NCBI GenBank assembly: GCA_036940085.1
Contig: JALLBK010000010.1
Location: 1 to 54,225 of the forward strand
Length of the DNA: 54,225 bases
Direction: 5' to 3'
Origin: Discostella pseudostelligera
Taxonomy: Eukaryota; Bacillariophyta; Thalassiosirophyceae; Thalassiosirales; Thalassiosiraceae
Below are positions 10,201-20,294 of this stretch, one piece after another; position 1 is the first letter of the stretch, and each line of letters starts with the position of its first letter. The notes under the pieces were generated by a model that saw nothing but the letters and a program-made list of their open reading frames with translations, was not told the DNA's origin and made no database searches. A program made the position numbers and the translations under genes.

Positions 10201-12752
10201 GCACCAGCAACGATAGTGGCAAAGAGGGTGGTAGACGAAAACTGAAGGGTCGTATCATCCTCATCCGTATCAAGAAGAAGTTATCCAAGGTCGCAAAGAA
10301 GATGCTCTTCATCAAGTGGAATAAGAAGAGCTGTATCGAAGCAACTCCTAGATCAATCATGGTCAACATTCCAGCGCCTGCATTCGACTATCCGGATCCA
10401 ATTTCACCTTCGAACGAATCGATCGGAGCATCGGTGACATCCAGCATTATGACGGGTGTAGGTAGCACCACTCGCATGCTTGGAGCAGTGGCACCCAAGG
10501 CCGGATCGCCTACCCATGCACAGAAGTACTTGTACGGTGCCATCAACTACGGTCATCGCAGTTCCGATGATAGTACTGTTGGTGGTGGTGACTCTTTGCC
10601 ACCCATGCCGACCCACTCTCAAAAAATGGCGCTTGACGCAGGAAAGGAGGATGAATTCAGTTACCTCGCCGAGGCGATGATGTGTGGTCGCGGTATTGAC
10701 GACGAGGATAGTTTATTGCTCTATGTTACACCCAAAGTTGATGGTACAGGCGAGGAGGTACAATTCATCCGATCCATGGATGGAACGCCGGTTCCATTTC
10801 GCGAGATTATTGATGATGTTGTAGAGGCCAAGAAAGCCGATGGCGTCGCTACCACATCCGAGGTGAAGCCCAACAATCTCTCCTGTCTTTTTACAAATGA
10901 GAAGGGTACTGCGGCAGCCAAGACGACGACAATGGAGATCATAGATGCCGTCGAAGTTGATGGCCAGATTGTCCTCTCACCGCACCAGGTCAATAACAAT
11001 GTGGCTCATGTCTTCCGCCGATCGTATCCAGATGAAACAAATGCAAATCTATTACCCGGCTCTGTCATCGACTCGGAATGTGATGAAGAAGACACTCTCT
11101 GTTACCACGATGGATGTACGGTCATTCATCAGACGTCGACCTTTGGTGATAACACCATTGCCACGGATCCGAGTGCTCGCCAACCGAAAGCCACCACAAC
11201 GACCCCGGTGAACAATGCGATGGTCATTGGAACACCCATTCTATCTCCGGATGGACTTCCGCTGACTCGGCAGGCCAAGATGAATGGCTCTTTTCTCTTT
11301 TCGCCGAATAATATGGGACGTGCCGATCCTATTATCCGAGCTAAGGAACGTGCCTGTGTGAAGGATGGAAAGGTTAAGCCATCCATCACTATGCTTCCTG
11401 CGAAACCGACGAAGTATGCTGTGACTACAGGAGAGAACAAACTGTTGGCAATTAAGCAGCGGTATTCCAATTCATCGACTGAATCGAAGGATATGGTGAA
11501 CAATCTTACCGACAACAAGCCAGCCGTGCCATCTGCTTTTTCTCTCAACGAGGTACTCGCAACCAAACAAAGAGTCTCAACCGACAAGACGAATGCAACT
11601 ACCACTGCATCCGATCATCAAGCCGAATTCCAGGTCATCCTTAACGAATTCCAGGACATCCTCAACACATTTTCCTCAGATGGATCCCGGAACGAGGACG
11701 TGACCGATGAAAGCTCCGCTCCGCATCGGGATGAAATGAAAACGCCTTTTGTAGAAAATGCAATCAAGGGCAAGTATAAAAAGACGCCATATCCCATTGC
11801 GGAAGCAACGTCAAATGATGATGATCGACGTATGTCATCGCCGCTTGTCGTGGCGTTGAATACCAACTCCTCTTCTCCAGCCGGTGCCTCAATCGCTTCC
11901 ATCACGTCTGGTATTGACGCAGAGGGTACTCCTAGGAAGAAGGCTGTTTCTGCGGAGAAGAAGATTCCAAAATCAGCACTGAAGACACGGAAGGGTTTGG
12001 TGAAGGATCGCGTATACGACATTCAGCATCGGACGATGGCAACCACCTCTATCAGCCCATCCAATGCCGTCACCGATGTAAATGGGAGGTTAAAGAGAAA
12101 TCATTCCTATCGTTCAAAGAACACTCGCCGCATGACCAACGGTGAAGGGGTACTTGCACCTCGTAAGGCGGTTCTGCAAACTACCTACATCCGCTCTGTC
12201 CCCATTGGTATAGCGAAGAGCTACAGTCGAGACAGTAGGGAGGAGAAGGAATCTCAAAATGATCGGTATGGTACTTCCTATGCGGCGAAGTACTCCATGG
12301 AGGTGTCGAAGTTGAACGGCAACTCCCCAGACAGCATAAAAATGGGCGGTGGTGGCTCCTCCTTTTCCGATGCATCGAGCTACGTCTCTGAAACAACCGA
12401 ATGCGATCCCTTCAATACTTTGCTTGGCAAGATGACTAGTAGTGAAGATGAGCAATCCTCTGCTGCCTCTGTCAGCGATGAGGATAAAGAGAATAACACC
12501 GATGCATCCTCATCACCTGCAGCTCGCCTACTACCCTTCAAGTCTACCACATTCGTAAGACCGACGGAAATCAATCAACGTAACGAAGAGAACCATCGTG
12601 CTCCATTGTCTCCCGTACTAATGCCGATGAAGGCACGATCATGGCGCGAGTTGGCAGTGAAAGCCGCAGCAGCCGAAAAGACCAAAGGAAATAATGGGAG
12701 CAGTGCCAGATTTCGTAGTGAAAAGAGCTGGAGAGAAGTATCGAGAATGTGA
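7236..12752 (+). CDS. Very large disordered protein (1838 aa), paralog of the gene at 3953-6646
   Basis: Single exon from ATG 7236 (context ACCATGG) to TGA 12750. The N-terminal 170 residues are Gln/Ser/Asn-rich. Recognisable blocks are MSTDEFEKLRK (177 on), RVLVVHDDWEERAGFI (564-579), a variant WVAVPENYMEED, a basic segment IRIKKKLSKVAKKM (about 1005-1025) and YIRSVPIGIAKS (1651-1662). The first, second and last match blocks in the same order in the divergent neighbour. Two internal duplications are visible: FVGNVxVGFxSD at about 791 and 810, and NPSESTDLS at 935 and 962. No catalytic or membrane domain was recognised. A scaffold or regulatory role is possible but unsupported; this is a protein of unknown function, likely lineage specific. 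Confidence 0.8.
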   Translation: MAPSTSRTSAAPSSSRKTRQYQHSRQEYYYENVDPQQQQQRHRQQGGTQQPRRRSSSTSSLVSKQQSLAKMESKSKNGGRKSSTTGIERSYDSVTKAILTAASSFGASSSTTTTSNNINNTNNRPASNLPPKTNSNNTNNPIPPISHSHSNLSSAANTIHSTRESIGASLLYASASMSTDEFEKLRKESRKLREEHDRRISDAGLLFVAKNMSGGGNIQNKQGNGEYTTSLGGKEGVVAAGDRRGAAGNGVGSTVQRIASAPSFDESDVPATTTTGRKSSIGTTSSSGMYSSKLNHSHHYYGGMNNNIGMVKLTTEGLSKIRDILHIGNTSSNDDAMSFYCSDDKTGKVMRQRISLANNVVLEEADGGHSNNGRWAMPQSPSMHHHHQSYRNSNNHHHRDSLQNDVTEDDFNKHVLRQFADHALPLLEAATKTAVRATMDGVDVAARTVAKVAVQSVEGVGMLAKDLANAKTPARSNVTTHNNNHRQGHAENVQYLDERGRYADYVYDPNYKVVRTPPNDDARAPDHAAAKTPGVLAGAIAAAKCDLSPSNPNSLEFHEGGIPRVLVVHDDWEERAGFIRSAEEAMLVTTGGHGDNAEQYHYAIEAKTNVPRGNRRISNPVDVDEETATVNGEEVDMEVMEKLRMASGFAPVQGGTVNREEEADDDDDYAFNQARVHGSRTHEPTANANEQDEAEDHSEYEDPRNASMWVAVPENYMEEDAPDDYLDTTILRARDVLRMGNHAEIAEDEEEEEDCFERVMHAEDVNMGELLLEEVEKDVDFSPMSIGSQTFFVGNVQVGFESDALSPVSFVGNVHVGFDSDIAPKASTQQNAKCNDDHRVLVEDAKSWTTDSADGRSNATAGGTRIEDLDGDSLTSLANALAAAVIKDKHRKEEKKEIGTPYSMNSNRQVMFDLKDQRDSKPNGYGENYASLCLNPSESTDLSHSPPVRIVDGGDAQELRINPSESTDLSLFSNWAPDPSKKEDEAVARTSNDSGKEGGRRKLKGRIILIRIKKKLSKVAKKMLFIKWNKKSCIEATPRSIMVNIPAPAFDYPDPISPSNESIGASVTSSIMTGVGSTTRMLGAVAPKAGSPTHAQKYLYGAINYGHRSSDDSTVGGGDSLPPMPTHSQKMALDAGKEDEFSYLAEAMMCGRGIDDEDSLLLYVTPKVDGTGEEVQFIRSMDGTPVPFREIIDDVVEAKKADGVATTSEVKPNNLSCLFTNEKGTAAAKTTTMEIIDAVEVDGQIVLSPHQVNNNVAHVFRRSYPDETNANLLPGSVIDSECDEEDTLCYHDGCTVIHQTSTFGDNTIATDPSARQPKATTTTPVNNAMVIGTPILSPDGLPLTRQAKMNGSFLFSPNNMGRADPIIRAKERACVKDGKVKPSITMLPAKPTKYAVTTGENKLLAIKQRYSNSSTESKDMVNNLTDNKPAVPSAFSLNEVLATKQRVSTDKTNATTTASDHQAEFQVILNEFQDILNTFSSDGSRNEDVTDESSAPHRDEMKTPFVENAIKGKYKKTPYPIAEATSNDDDRRMSSPLVVALNTNSSSPAGASIASITSGIDAEGTPRKKAVSAEKKIPKSALKTRKGLVKDRVYDIQHRTMATTSISPSNAVTDVNGRLKRNHSYRSKNTRRMTNGEGVLAPRKAVLQTTYIRSVPIGIAKSYSRDSREEKESQNDRYGTSYAAKYSMEVSKLNGNSPDSIKMGGGGSSFSDASSYVSETTECDPFNTLLGKMTSSEDEQSSAASVSDEDKENNTDASSSPAARLLPFKSTTFVRPTEINQRNEENHRAPLSPVLMPMKARSWRELAVKAAAAEKTKGNNGSSARFRSEKSWREVSRM

Positions 12753-13250
12753 AATGTTTGTTGCGTTCCGGTTGAATAGTGAATTTGTGTTAACTGCATA
12801 CGACTCCCGATTATGTACTACTTCATTGCCTTTAGTCTTAGATCTCTCGAAGAAGAGAGAGATGTTGAGCATTGTATTTTTCCCTATCTCTTGCTATCCA
12901 CTGTCGACAAATAATGAAGTGCAGAGTGAGACTGCGGGCTGTCTCCTACTCCTAGCTCACAACAGGCAAGCAAATTGCATTTCATAAAGAAGATGATTGC
13001 ATGCACACATTACCAGTAAGAGTACTACGTTGTTCGAATCATTTCACTCTATCAATTATCATCTATGATTTTTTATCTCTCGGCTCTCTCTCTCTCTTCA
13101 ATACCTTGTCGTGGAACAAACAAACATCCATAAATCATAATCATCACGTCATCATACCCAGACATCTCGCGTACATCATGATATTCACATCCTACACACA
13201 AAAACACTTTGATTGCATCACCACACCCCGGTTCAATGTCCATTAATCGT
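12753..13250. other. Convergent 3' intergenic region
   Basis: 498 bp between two converging genes; AT-rich with a CTCTCTCTCTC run near 13087. No gene or clear motif was seen. It presumably carries both 3' UTRs and polyadenylation signals. Confidence 0.4.
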
Positions 13251-14240
13251 TTACGATTGAAGGAAAGCAAGGAATTCAGCATAACTCTTATCCTCATCAG
13301 GCATTTCCTCAACGGCGGGTGCGGCAACTACGGGTGCAGCTGGGACAGCAGCCTTGACGGCGGTGGTGGCAGGAGCAGGTGTAGTAGCAGTGGAGAGAAG
13401 TGCCATCAACTCCTCCTCCTCGGCTTTCTCCTTCATCTCCTGTTGCATCTTCTCCTCCTCCTCCATCATCTTCTGCTTCTTGGCAAACTCACGAGCAGCC
13501 GCACGACGGGCCATCTCCTTCTCTTCATCAGCCTTTGCTTGGGCCTTGGCCATTGCCTCCTCCTCGGCACGAGCGTTGGATGATTCCAATTCGGTATCTC
13601 GCTCTTCGTCAATGGCACTACGTTGGGCAGAAGCGGGAGTTTGACGAGCATCCGAGGAGACACTGCTGCTGGATGAGGTACTGCGTTGCACAATTACCAT
13701 GGATTTGGACTTGGTGGGTGTAGTCGAGACGGTGGAAACTGACATGGAAGAAGTGCTGCTGCTGCCGTTGAGTGCCATCTCGAGGGCACTTTGACGACGA
13801 CGAATTTGTGCCTGGATCTTGGCCTTTTTGGCATCGTTGATGGTCGAGAAGTGTACGAGGGCGGCCGATTTCTCCTCTTGGGTTTTTTCAATGGATGCTT
13901 GACGTGCCAATTTCTTGGATTCGTTTATGTCCGAGAAATGAACCAGGGCGGCAGCTTTTTCCTCCTGAGTTTTGGTGATGGACTCCTGACGTGCCAATTT
14001 CTTCGACTCGTTAATGGCCGAGAAGTGTACAAGTGCCGCTGACTTATCTTCCTGAGCCGCCGTGTTGGCCATGGAGCGTGCTAACTTTTTGGAATTGTTT
14101 AAGCGAGTGAAGTGAATGAGGGCGGCCGAGGGCAAGTCGGTAGCGAGAAGTTCTTGTTCTTCATCATCGTCAAAGACTTCGTAGGAGGTGTCGTTGATGG
14201 ACATCTTGTCGTCGGTGGGGCTGAGGATGGCGGTGGACAT
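13251..14240 (-). CDS. Protein with four 29-residue AALVHFS repeats and a charged coiled coil
   Basis: A 329-residue single-exon protein, ATG at 14240. Residues 38-153 hold four tandem 29-residue repeats starting at 38, 67, 96 and 125; the core is AALVHFSxINESKKLARQ followed by KTQEEK, and the last copy is degenerate. After a Ser/Thr-rich linker, a long Glu/Lys/Ala/Met-rich stretch (about 210-285) should form a coiled coil. An Ala/Pro-rich linker follows, and the end is EDKSYAEFLAFLQS. There is no signal peptide or membrane segment, so a cytosolic or nuclear location is likely. The repeat is unknown to me; it could be a short helical binding module. Function unknown. Confidence 0.75.
   Translation of the reverse strand: MSTAILSPTDDKMSINDTSYEVFDDDEEQELLATDLPSAALIHFTRLNNSKKLARSMANTAAQEDKSAALVHFSAINESKKLARQESITKTQEEKAAALVHFSDINESKKLARQASIEKTQEEKSAALVHFSTINDAKKAKIQAQIRRRQSALEMALNGSSSTSSMSVSTVSTTPTKSKSMVIVQRSTSSSSSVSSDARQTPASAQRSAIDEERDTELESSNARAEEEAMAKAQAKADEEKEMARRAAAREFAKKQKMMEEEEKMQQEMKEKAEEEELMALLSTATTPAPATTAVKAAVPAAPVVAAPAVEEMPDEDKSYAEFLAFLQS
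13782..14129 (-). repeat. Four tandem 87-bp coding repeats
   Basis: These encode the four 29-residue units of the 329-residue protein. Units two and three are closest to each other, while the first and last are more diverged, as expected for an old internal duplication. Confidence 0.75.
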
Positions 14241-15007
14241 GGTTGATGATTGAGGTTGTAATTAGGTTTGAAAGAGGGAGAGATGGAGGAAATGTTCCGA
14301 TGATAATATTATGGAAGGGATGAAGAGATGATAATATTATGGGAGCTGAGATATTATGGAGTTATGTAGGATTGAGCATTGGCATGGATGGTATGAGTTG
14401 AGTGTATGTAGGTCGGTGAGTTAAATTTTTATGTGGAGACGACATCATATGACACGTCGGTAGGAAGTGCTGTTCAACAATTTTCCGACTCCAGGAGAAA
14501 ATGACTGTCTAATTTTCGATACAGAGGAAATTTAAATTTGTGCGTCTACTTGTAGGAATCTGTAGACTGTCGTGAAAAGCGAGGGTATTTGGCAGTAATA
14601 ATTCCTATGTGAATGAGACGAAGGGTCATTCTTTGAATTCCTCTGTAGAGATGTAGGATAGTACCAGCCGTGGTAAAATAAGAGTATCGGTTGGAAGGAA
14701 GTCGGGGAAGAAAATAGAGAAATGAGAAGCGTCTTTGACGCGAACGCAACAAATTCGCAAGCATTCACTTCCCGCCATTTCGGCTTCAGCATGTTATCGC
14801 CGTAATATCGCCACATATTTCGCCATCTTCCATCTTCCCGCCATTATTTCCTTATTGCTTACGAATCCAAAATCCAAATCCAAAATCTTTGACGCCACCA
14901 AATTCAATTATTCAACCCAATTTAACTCAAGAGCACGACGACCCTTGACCCTTGCCTGCCGGCACTATCTACCACAATATCAAACCGATCCAATACTACT
15001 AACAACA
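14241..15007. promoter_or_regulatory. Divergent promoter between repeat protein and SET protein
   Basis: 767 bp. It holds the 12-bp palindrome AAATTTAAATTT (14528-14539), an AATTCCTATGTGAA motif (14600-14613) and two E2F-like TTCCCGCCA boxes at about 14769-14777 and 14835-14843. The first box lies in CTTCCCGCCATTTCG, which recurs exactly upstream of the formin near 41538. Confidence 0.5.
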
Positions 15008-16622
15008 ATGCGATTCTGTCTCCAGAATCTCATTGCCGCCATAATCATTCTAGCGTCGTCGTCGCCATCGTCGTCGTCGTCGGTGGTGGTGGCAGAGGCG
15101 GCGGCATCCGAGGAGAACAACGATCCACTCATCTCAAAATGGCCCGAGTTTGTGTCATGGTATCGATCTCATGGTGGCATTGGTAAGTAGATAGTTGAAC
15201 AATTGCATTTCATTGTGTACCTCGAGTGTGTGTCGGTATGTGTGTTATGTTTCAACATGGAAATCTCGCTCACTCATTTTGATCATATCTTATATCTTGT
15301 CCCATAATTATCACCACCGCCGCAAACCATTACCATCGCCCACCCACACTTCTGTCTCGTTCAAATCACTACTCTCTTCACTCTCTCTATATATAGTTGA
15401 CGATCGCATCACCATCGGCTACGAAGCCAACACGGGCATCCGCGGTACTATCGCCACTTCCCTCATCACTGCCGACACTTTATTAATGCACACACCACAT
15501 AATCTACTTATAACGTCCCACACTGGCGACACTTGTGAAGATATCAAATACGTCCAAAACGAAATGAGCAAGGGTGAGGAATCGATATGGTATACTTACT
15601 TTAATTTTGATGATAGTTCGGGATCGAGAGTGCCAAGTCAATGGAATCGAGATTATCTCAAGGAGGGAGATGGTAATGAAGGTGGATATCACAAGGATGG
15701 TAGGGCCATCCAAGAATTACAAGGCCTGCCACCATCCGGATACACTCATAGTAACATTGATTGGGGAACAGAGACTTGTTTGAAACGGAGTTCCGATTAC
15801 ACTCTCACCGACGAGGAGAAAGAACAATACTTGAAAGCAGCACAAATTTATCACACTCGAGCGTCGGACATTGGATTAATCCCTCTATATGATTTGATGA
15901 ATCATCACAATGGAAAGATCAATACACGTCTACATCGGGATGGGGAGGGTGGATTGTATGTTACGGCATTGGTGGATATCCAAGAGGGAGAACCGATATA
16001 TAATACCTACGCAAGGAATGGATGGGAATCGAGTATTGATGTGTTTAATGGGTATGGATTTGTGGAGGATTATCCACAATTGTGGAGATGGGATGGGGAT
16101 GAATTGAATGGTGGAGAAGGAGAAGAGGGTGGTGGTGGTGGAAGTGGTGGAGGTGGACGGGGTCATACATCAAATCGATTTGTCATCCCCGTATATGAGC
16201 ATTTTGAACCCAATCATGCCCTCTATGAAATATTGGTACTCTCACCAACATTGGGTGCATTATCTCCTACCAAACAACTTGTCGAGGTATTGGGGAATGA
16301 GCGCCGATCCATGGAAGAATGGAGGAAGCGCATTAGTTCCCATCATGGAATTGTACGTTCCTCGCATGCCCATGCCTTTCATGATGCTGCATTGTCACTA
16401 TTGAATGGATTGCCCACGACATTGGAAGAAGATGAGAAGATACTACGTATGGAGAAGAAGCAGTTGGAACGGTTGCAAGGGTTGGGTAGGGAGGATGTGA
16501 ATAAAAAGGATGTGATTCAGGCTATTGAATATCGGATGGCGTTTAAGAGAGCTTTAAGATTGGCGGTGGAGATTGCTGAGATGGAGGATGTGTTTTATAT
16601 GGATGATACGGAAGAGTTGTAA
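15008..16622 (+). CDS. SET-domain lysine methyltransferase (Rubisco LSMT/SETD-like) with signal peptide
   Basis: Exons 15008-15182 and 15397-16622 give 466 residues; the junction splits a Val codon and joins GGI to VDDRITIG. The first 30 or so residues are a hydrophobic signal peptide ending near VAEA, with no plastid F motif, so entry into the secretory pathway is inferred. The rest fits the SET family of Rubisco LSMT/SETD3/SETD6: GIRGTIA near the SET start, IPLYDLMNHH around residue 220 (counterpart of the family's NH motif), and EPIYNTYA near 257 in place of the usual INYG. A C-terminal helical domain includes LPTTLEEDEKIL and AIEYRMAFKRAL, as in the Rubis-subs-bind domain. It should transfer methyl groups from S-adenosylmethionine to lysine or histidine of an unknown protein. 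A Gly-rich loop near residue 300 is an insertion. Confidence 0.82.
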
Positions 16623-17553
16623 CGTGGTATGAAATCTACGAGAGAGTGTTTTGTGACTGTGAGAGGAAGAGGTGTGTCGATGATAAGCATCATAGTGTTG
16701 AGTGGATTTGGTGGAAGGAGAGATGCAATGTAGGGTGTATAGTCCAAAAGTAAAAAATAGTAATCAATGAAGAGTCTCATGAACATGGCATGACGCAGTA
16801 TACATCTTATCATTCAACACCGAATGCAATGATCATGACCCAGCAACCATAATATTATTATCTCTAGAGTAGGAGTAGTGGATAACACAACCTTATCGTC
16901 GGCATCGATTGAACCATCGATCCGTTGAGGTACTCTCTAGATACTTCTTACGCAAACCCCAAGAACCAAAAAGGACAAGAACAACACCAGGGATTCCAAC
17001 GTGGTCCCCCACCGTAGTACTAACCTGGCCCGACTGTGCTTAACTTCGCTGAGCAGACGGGAAGCGGTGCTGTCACAGTGGTATGGTCGTTCCTGTTCAC
17101 TGCGACAAGAATGAACTTCACAAACCGTTCTAAAAGAGTTGGGTGCCTCCACGTGATAATGAATTTGCGGGAACGTGCCTCCACGTGGTATTGATTGACT
17201 CCACGTGGCATAGATTTGGCGGGAGATCATTAGACTCGACTCCATCGTCATCGTCGTCCAATTATCTCTCGATATCGACCATGACCATGAGCTCCGCCGG
17301 CCGCCGCAGCTGCCCGTAGGCCACCTTCCAACAGCACCCTAACTACGCTAGTTCACCCAACAATAGCTTAATAACCCTAGATAGTCCACGTCGACTATCG
17401 ACAGTGACATCATTATCTCCGCCCCATCTCTTCAGCTTTAGGAGCTACCATAATATATCAACATCAGCAGCCGGCGGTGGTAATGGAAGTAGCATTCTCT
17501 CCCATTTATCATCACTACCATCATCCAACCTACAATAATTATAATATCAAAAA
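16623..17553. promoter_or_regulatory. Intergenic region upstream of SART1/Snu66
   Basis: 931 bp between two plus-strand genes, with no supported coding sequence. It includes a cluster of three G-boxes (17150-17155, 17182-17187, 17202-17207) and one E2F-like site on the minus strand (about 17213-17225), which repeats the module of the first promoter. Confidence 0.5.
17150..17225. promoter_or_regulatory. G-box x3 plus E2F-like module
   Basis: CACGTG occurs three times in 58 bp. ATTTGGCGGGAGA follows at once; its reverse complement is identical to TCTCCCGCCAAAT at about 1378-1390. The shared spacing and composition suggest the same regulators act at both loci. Confidence 0.5.
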
Positions 17554-20040
17554 ATGTCAGAGAAATTAATTGAATTGTCCGTCGACGAAACCAATGCACT
17601 GCGTGTCTCGTTGGGACTGCGCCCTCTGCGAACTACTACTACTACTACCACCGATGGTGCACCAACATCAACATATACATATAATAATTCGGCACCAACA
17701 GCAATTGCAGCAACAACGTTGTCGTCAATTGAAGTAAACAACTCCACCATTAACAACAACGAATCATCATCATCATCATCAGCCGTAGCAGCAGCAACAG
17801 TAGCAGCCAACAACAAATCCTCCGCCTCCTCCAACTCCAACCAGCCAACATTTCGATCCCATCACAACATTCAACACCTACTCCCCGCTGGCTCATCTAC
17901 CATTTTAACATTGGGGGATACTTATCTCCTTGGTGATCCTGATCAAAAAGATGATGATGATGACGACTCTGCTGGGGGTGCTGCTGCTAGAGGTAAAGGT
18001 GGGGTTTATGGGGAGGATGAAGAAGCCATTCTACTAACCAACGCCAACATGGACGAACATGCTCGCACCCTCAAGAATTTGAAACGGAAACAAAAACTAC
18101 AAATGGGAAGTGGAAGAGCGGGAGGATATGCCGGCTATGATGATGATGAGTTTGATACTTATAATGACAATGCGTATGGGAATGGCGGCTATGATGAGAA
18201 GAATATGGTGGAGGAGGATGGTTTGTTGTTGGGAGGCGGTGCTGGTGGAGGTGGTAGAGGAGAGGGAGGGGGGTTTACCATTGACGCAGATGGAAAGGTA
18301 TCGTACATTAATAACAATACCAATAATGCGGATGGTGGATTGGGTGGATTTGGTGGGCGGAATAAAGGCGGTGGAGGTGGTGGTGGTGCCATCTCCCTCC
18401 AATCGCGTCATCCCAACAAGATTGCCTCAGACTATCTAGCCCATGACGATGACGAGATAGAGGACGATAAATTGGAGAAGGAGCGAAGGAAGCAGATCAA
18501 ATTGCTGGAAAAGCTACACCGTAAGACAATGAAGAAGGAGGAGAAGGAGAATAAGAGGAAGAGTAAGCGAAGAAGGAGGGCAGATGATAGTGATGATGAC
18601 GAGGAAGAAGATGCGGATGGCAATGAGAACAAGAGTGCGGGAGATGCTGGTGGTGGCGGATCACTGCTGGCAATGCTCGATGCCACCGCAGTTGGTAAGG
18701 CCACTAATGGTGAAAGGCGAAGGCGGCGTGAGGATGAGAAAGACAATCATGAGGAGAATGGCGACAACACAACCAGAATGAGTATCGATAATGACAAATC
18801 CACCGATGCAACTACTACGACTACCACCACAATGGAAGAGGACGAGGTGGTAACAAGACGGAAACGATTTGATACGATTATGGAAAAGGGAAAAGTACGT
18901 ACTGATCGAGCATTTAATCGCACTGCTACTGCTATCAGCAAGAGATCATCGCCAAATGCACAGCTCACAGATGATGATGGCGCCGCCGATGACGATGATG
19001 ATGCCTTTTTGAATGCGGCATTGGCCAAGGCACGTAGGCTCAAGCGATTGAAGGAGCTTACCAATACCAACAACAGCAAGGATGGTGATGGTAGGATCGC
19101 TACTGTTGGCGGCAATGGCATGGTGGGAGAAAATGCAGTGATGGCTGCCGTGGAAAGGTCGAAACGACTAGAAGAGGAGGCAGCGGCATCAGCAATAGCA
19201 GGCGGAGGTGGTGGTGGAGGTGACAGCAACGATGGTGGGTCGAAGATAACATTTGAATTCGATGAAGTGCGAGAATTTACACGTGCCCTCCGAGCAAGGG
19301 AGGATAGTAGTGCACGGACGAAGCAGCAGCATCGGGGTATTACCATTACGACATCAAAGGCTTCGCTCAAGAAGGATTTTGACGAGGATGTAGGCGCTAT
19401 TGCTGCTGCTACCGCTAAGCCGGATCCAACTACAGCTACAGCAATGTCGGAGGAGGATGTCGATGATAATATGCAAGAATTGGCCAAGGGCATGGACAAT
19501 GACGACGAGGAGGAGGATGTAAACGACAACGATGCTTCTACTGCCTTCGGATCCACCGCCGTTTCTGCTCCCGTCGGGCGAGGCATGTCCAACTTCCTTT
19601 CTCTCCTCCGACACACTGGCGAAATTAAAGATCATTCCACCAAGGAAGAAATGCGTGGTCGGGCTAAGGACAAACGCACCTACGAAGATTACGAACGTCT
19701 CGACTTGGAGAAGGTGGTCAAAGTTGCCGGCGTACACGAACGTGATCGTGAATTGTCTAGTCGAGAAATTAAACTGGAGTATCGTGATGAGCATGGACGA
19801 TTGTTAACACGGAAGGAGGCATATAGGGATATGTGTTATCAATTCCATGGACATGGCAGTTCGAAGAAAAATCAGGAGAGGAGATTGCGCCAGATTGAGA
19901 GGGAACGGGCAGAATATTCGAAATCGTCGGGGACTGGTGGGAGTGGAGGTGGAGGCGAGGGAAGAGGTGTGGGGACGTTGGGTGCATTGAAGGCGACGCA
20001 AAAGGCTACGGGGAAGGCATATATCATTCACAAGACGTAG
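17554..20040 (+). CDS. SNU66: SART1/Snu66 family U4/U6.U5 tri-snRNP splicing factor
   Basis: An 828-residue single-exon protein. The N-terminus LSVDETNALRVSLGLRPL (residues 7-25) matches the Hub1-interaction (HIND) motif of SART1/Snu66. The C-terminal 150 residues carry the family signature: VHERDRELSSREIKLEYRDE, then GRLLTRKEAYRDMCYQFHG, a KKNQERRLR basic helix and a GTLGALKATQKATGKAYIIH end. The middle is long, acidic and Gly/Asp-rich, with many Lys/Arg clusters typical of the family. In other eukaryotes this nuclear protein holds the tri-snRNP ready for spliceosome activation and binds the ubiquitin-like Hub1. Length is close to the human protein (800). Stop TAG at 20038. Confidence 0.93.
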   Translation: MSEKLIELSVDETNALRVSLGLRPLRTTTTTTTDGAPTSTYTYNNSAPTAIAATTLSSIEVNNSTINNNESSSSSSAVAAATVAANNKSSASSNSNQPTFRSHHNIQHLLPAGSSTILTLGDTYLLGDPDQKDDDDDDSAGGAAARGKGGVYGEDEEAILLTNANMDEHARTLKNLKRKQKLQMGSGRAGGYAGYDDDEFDTYNDNAYGNGGYDEKNMVEEDGLLLGGGAGGGGRGEGGGFTIDADGKVSYINNNTNNADGGLGGFGGRNKGGGGGGGAISLQSRHPNKIASDYLAHDDDEIEDDKLEKERRKQIKLLEKLHRKTMKKEEKENKRKSKRRRRADDSDDDEEEDADGNENKSAGDAGGGGSLLAMLDATAVGKATNGERRRRREDEKDNHEENGDNTTRMSIDNDKSTDATTTTTTTMEEDEVVTRRKRFDTIMEKGKVRTDRAFNRTATAISKRSSPNAQLTDDDGAADDDDDAFLNAALAKARRLKRLKELTNTNNSKDGDGRIATVGGNGMVGENAVMAAVERSKRLEEEAAASAIAGGGGGGGDSNDGGSKITFEFDEVREFTRALRAREDSSARTKQQHRGITITTSKASLKKDFDEDVGAIAAATAKPDPTTATAMSEEDVDDNMQELAKGMDNDDEEEDVNDNDASTAFGSTAVSAPVGRGMSNFLSLLRHTGEIKDHSTKEEMRGRAKDKRTYEDYERLDLEKVVKVAGVHERDRELSSREIKLEYRDEHGRLLTRKEAYRDMCYQFHGHGSSKKNQERRLRQIERERAEYSKSSGTGGSGGGGEGRGVGTLGALKATQKATGKAYIIHKT

Positions 20041-20294
20041 TAGAGCACGATAGTGAAATCGAAAAATGCTGAAGACAATATCATCTCTTCCCTCGAACAC
20101 GGAAATTCTCGCTGTCGATTTGTCAAGTTGCCTCCTAATGATATGTCGGATGATTTGGTTTGGATCAATACCATTTCACATTTCACGGGTTTATTCTACT
20201 AGTTACTTTTCATCTAATATTCAGTAATGACCTCCACGACACATGTAAAGTAAACTCAATTCAAAACAACACTGCTTCTTACACCACTCATAAC

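Noticed and set aside
18747..19616. Long open frame antisense to SART1/Snu66
   Set aside because: It is a shadow of the Asp/Glu/Ala/Ser-rich coding strand; its Ser/Val runs come from reversed repeats and no domain is present.
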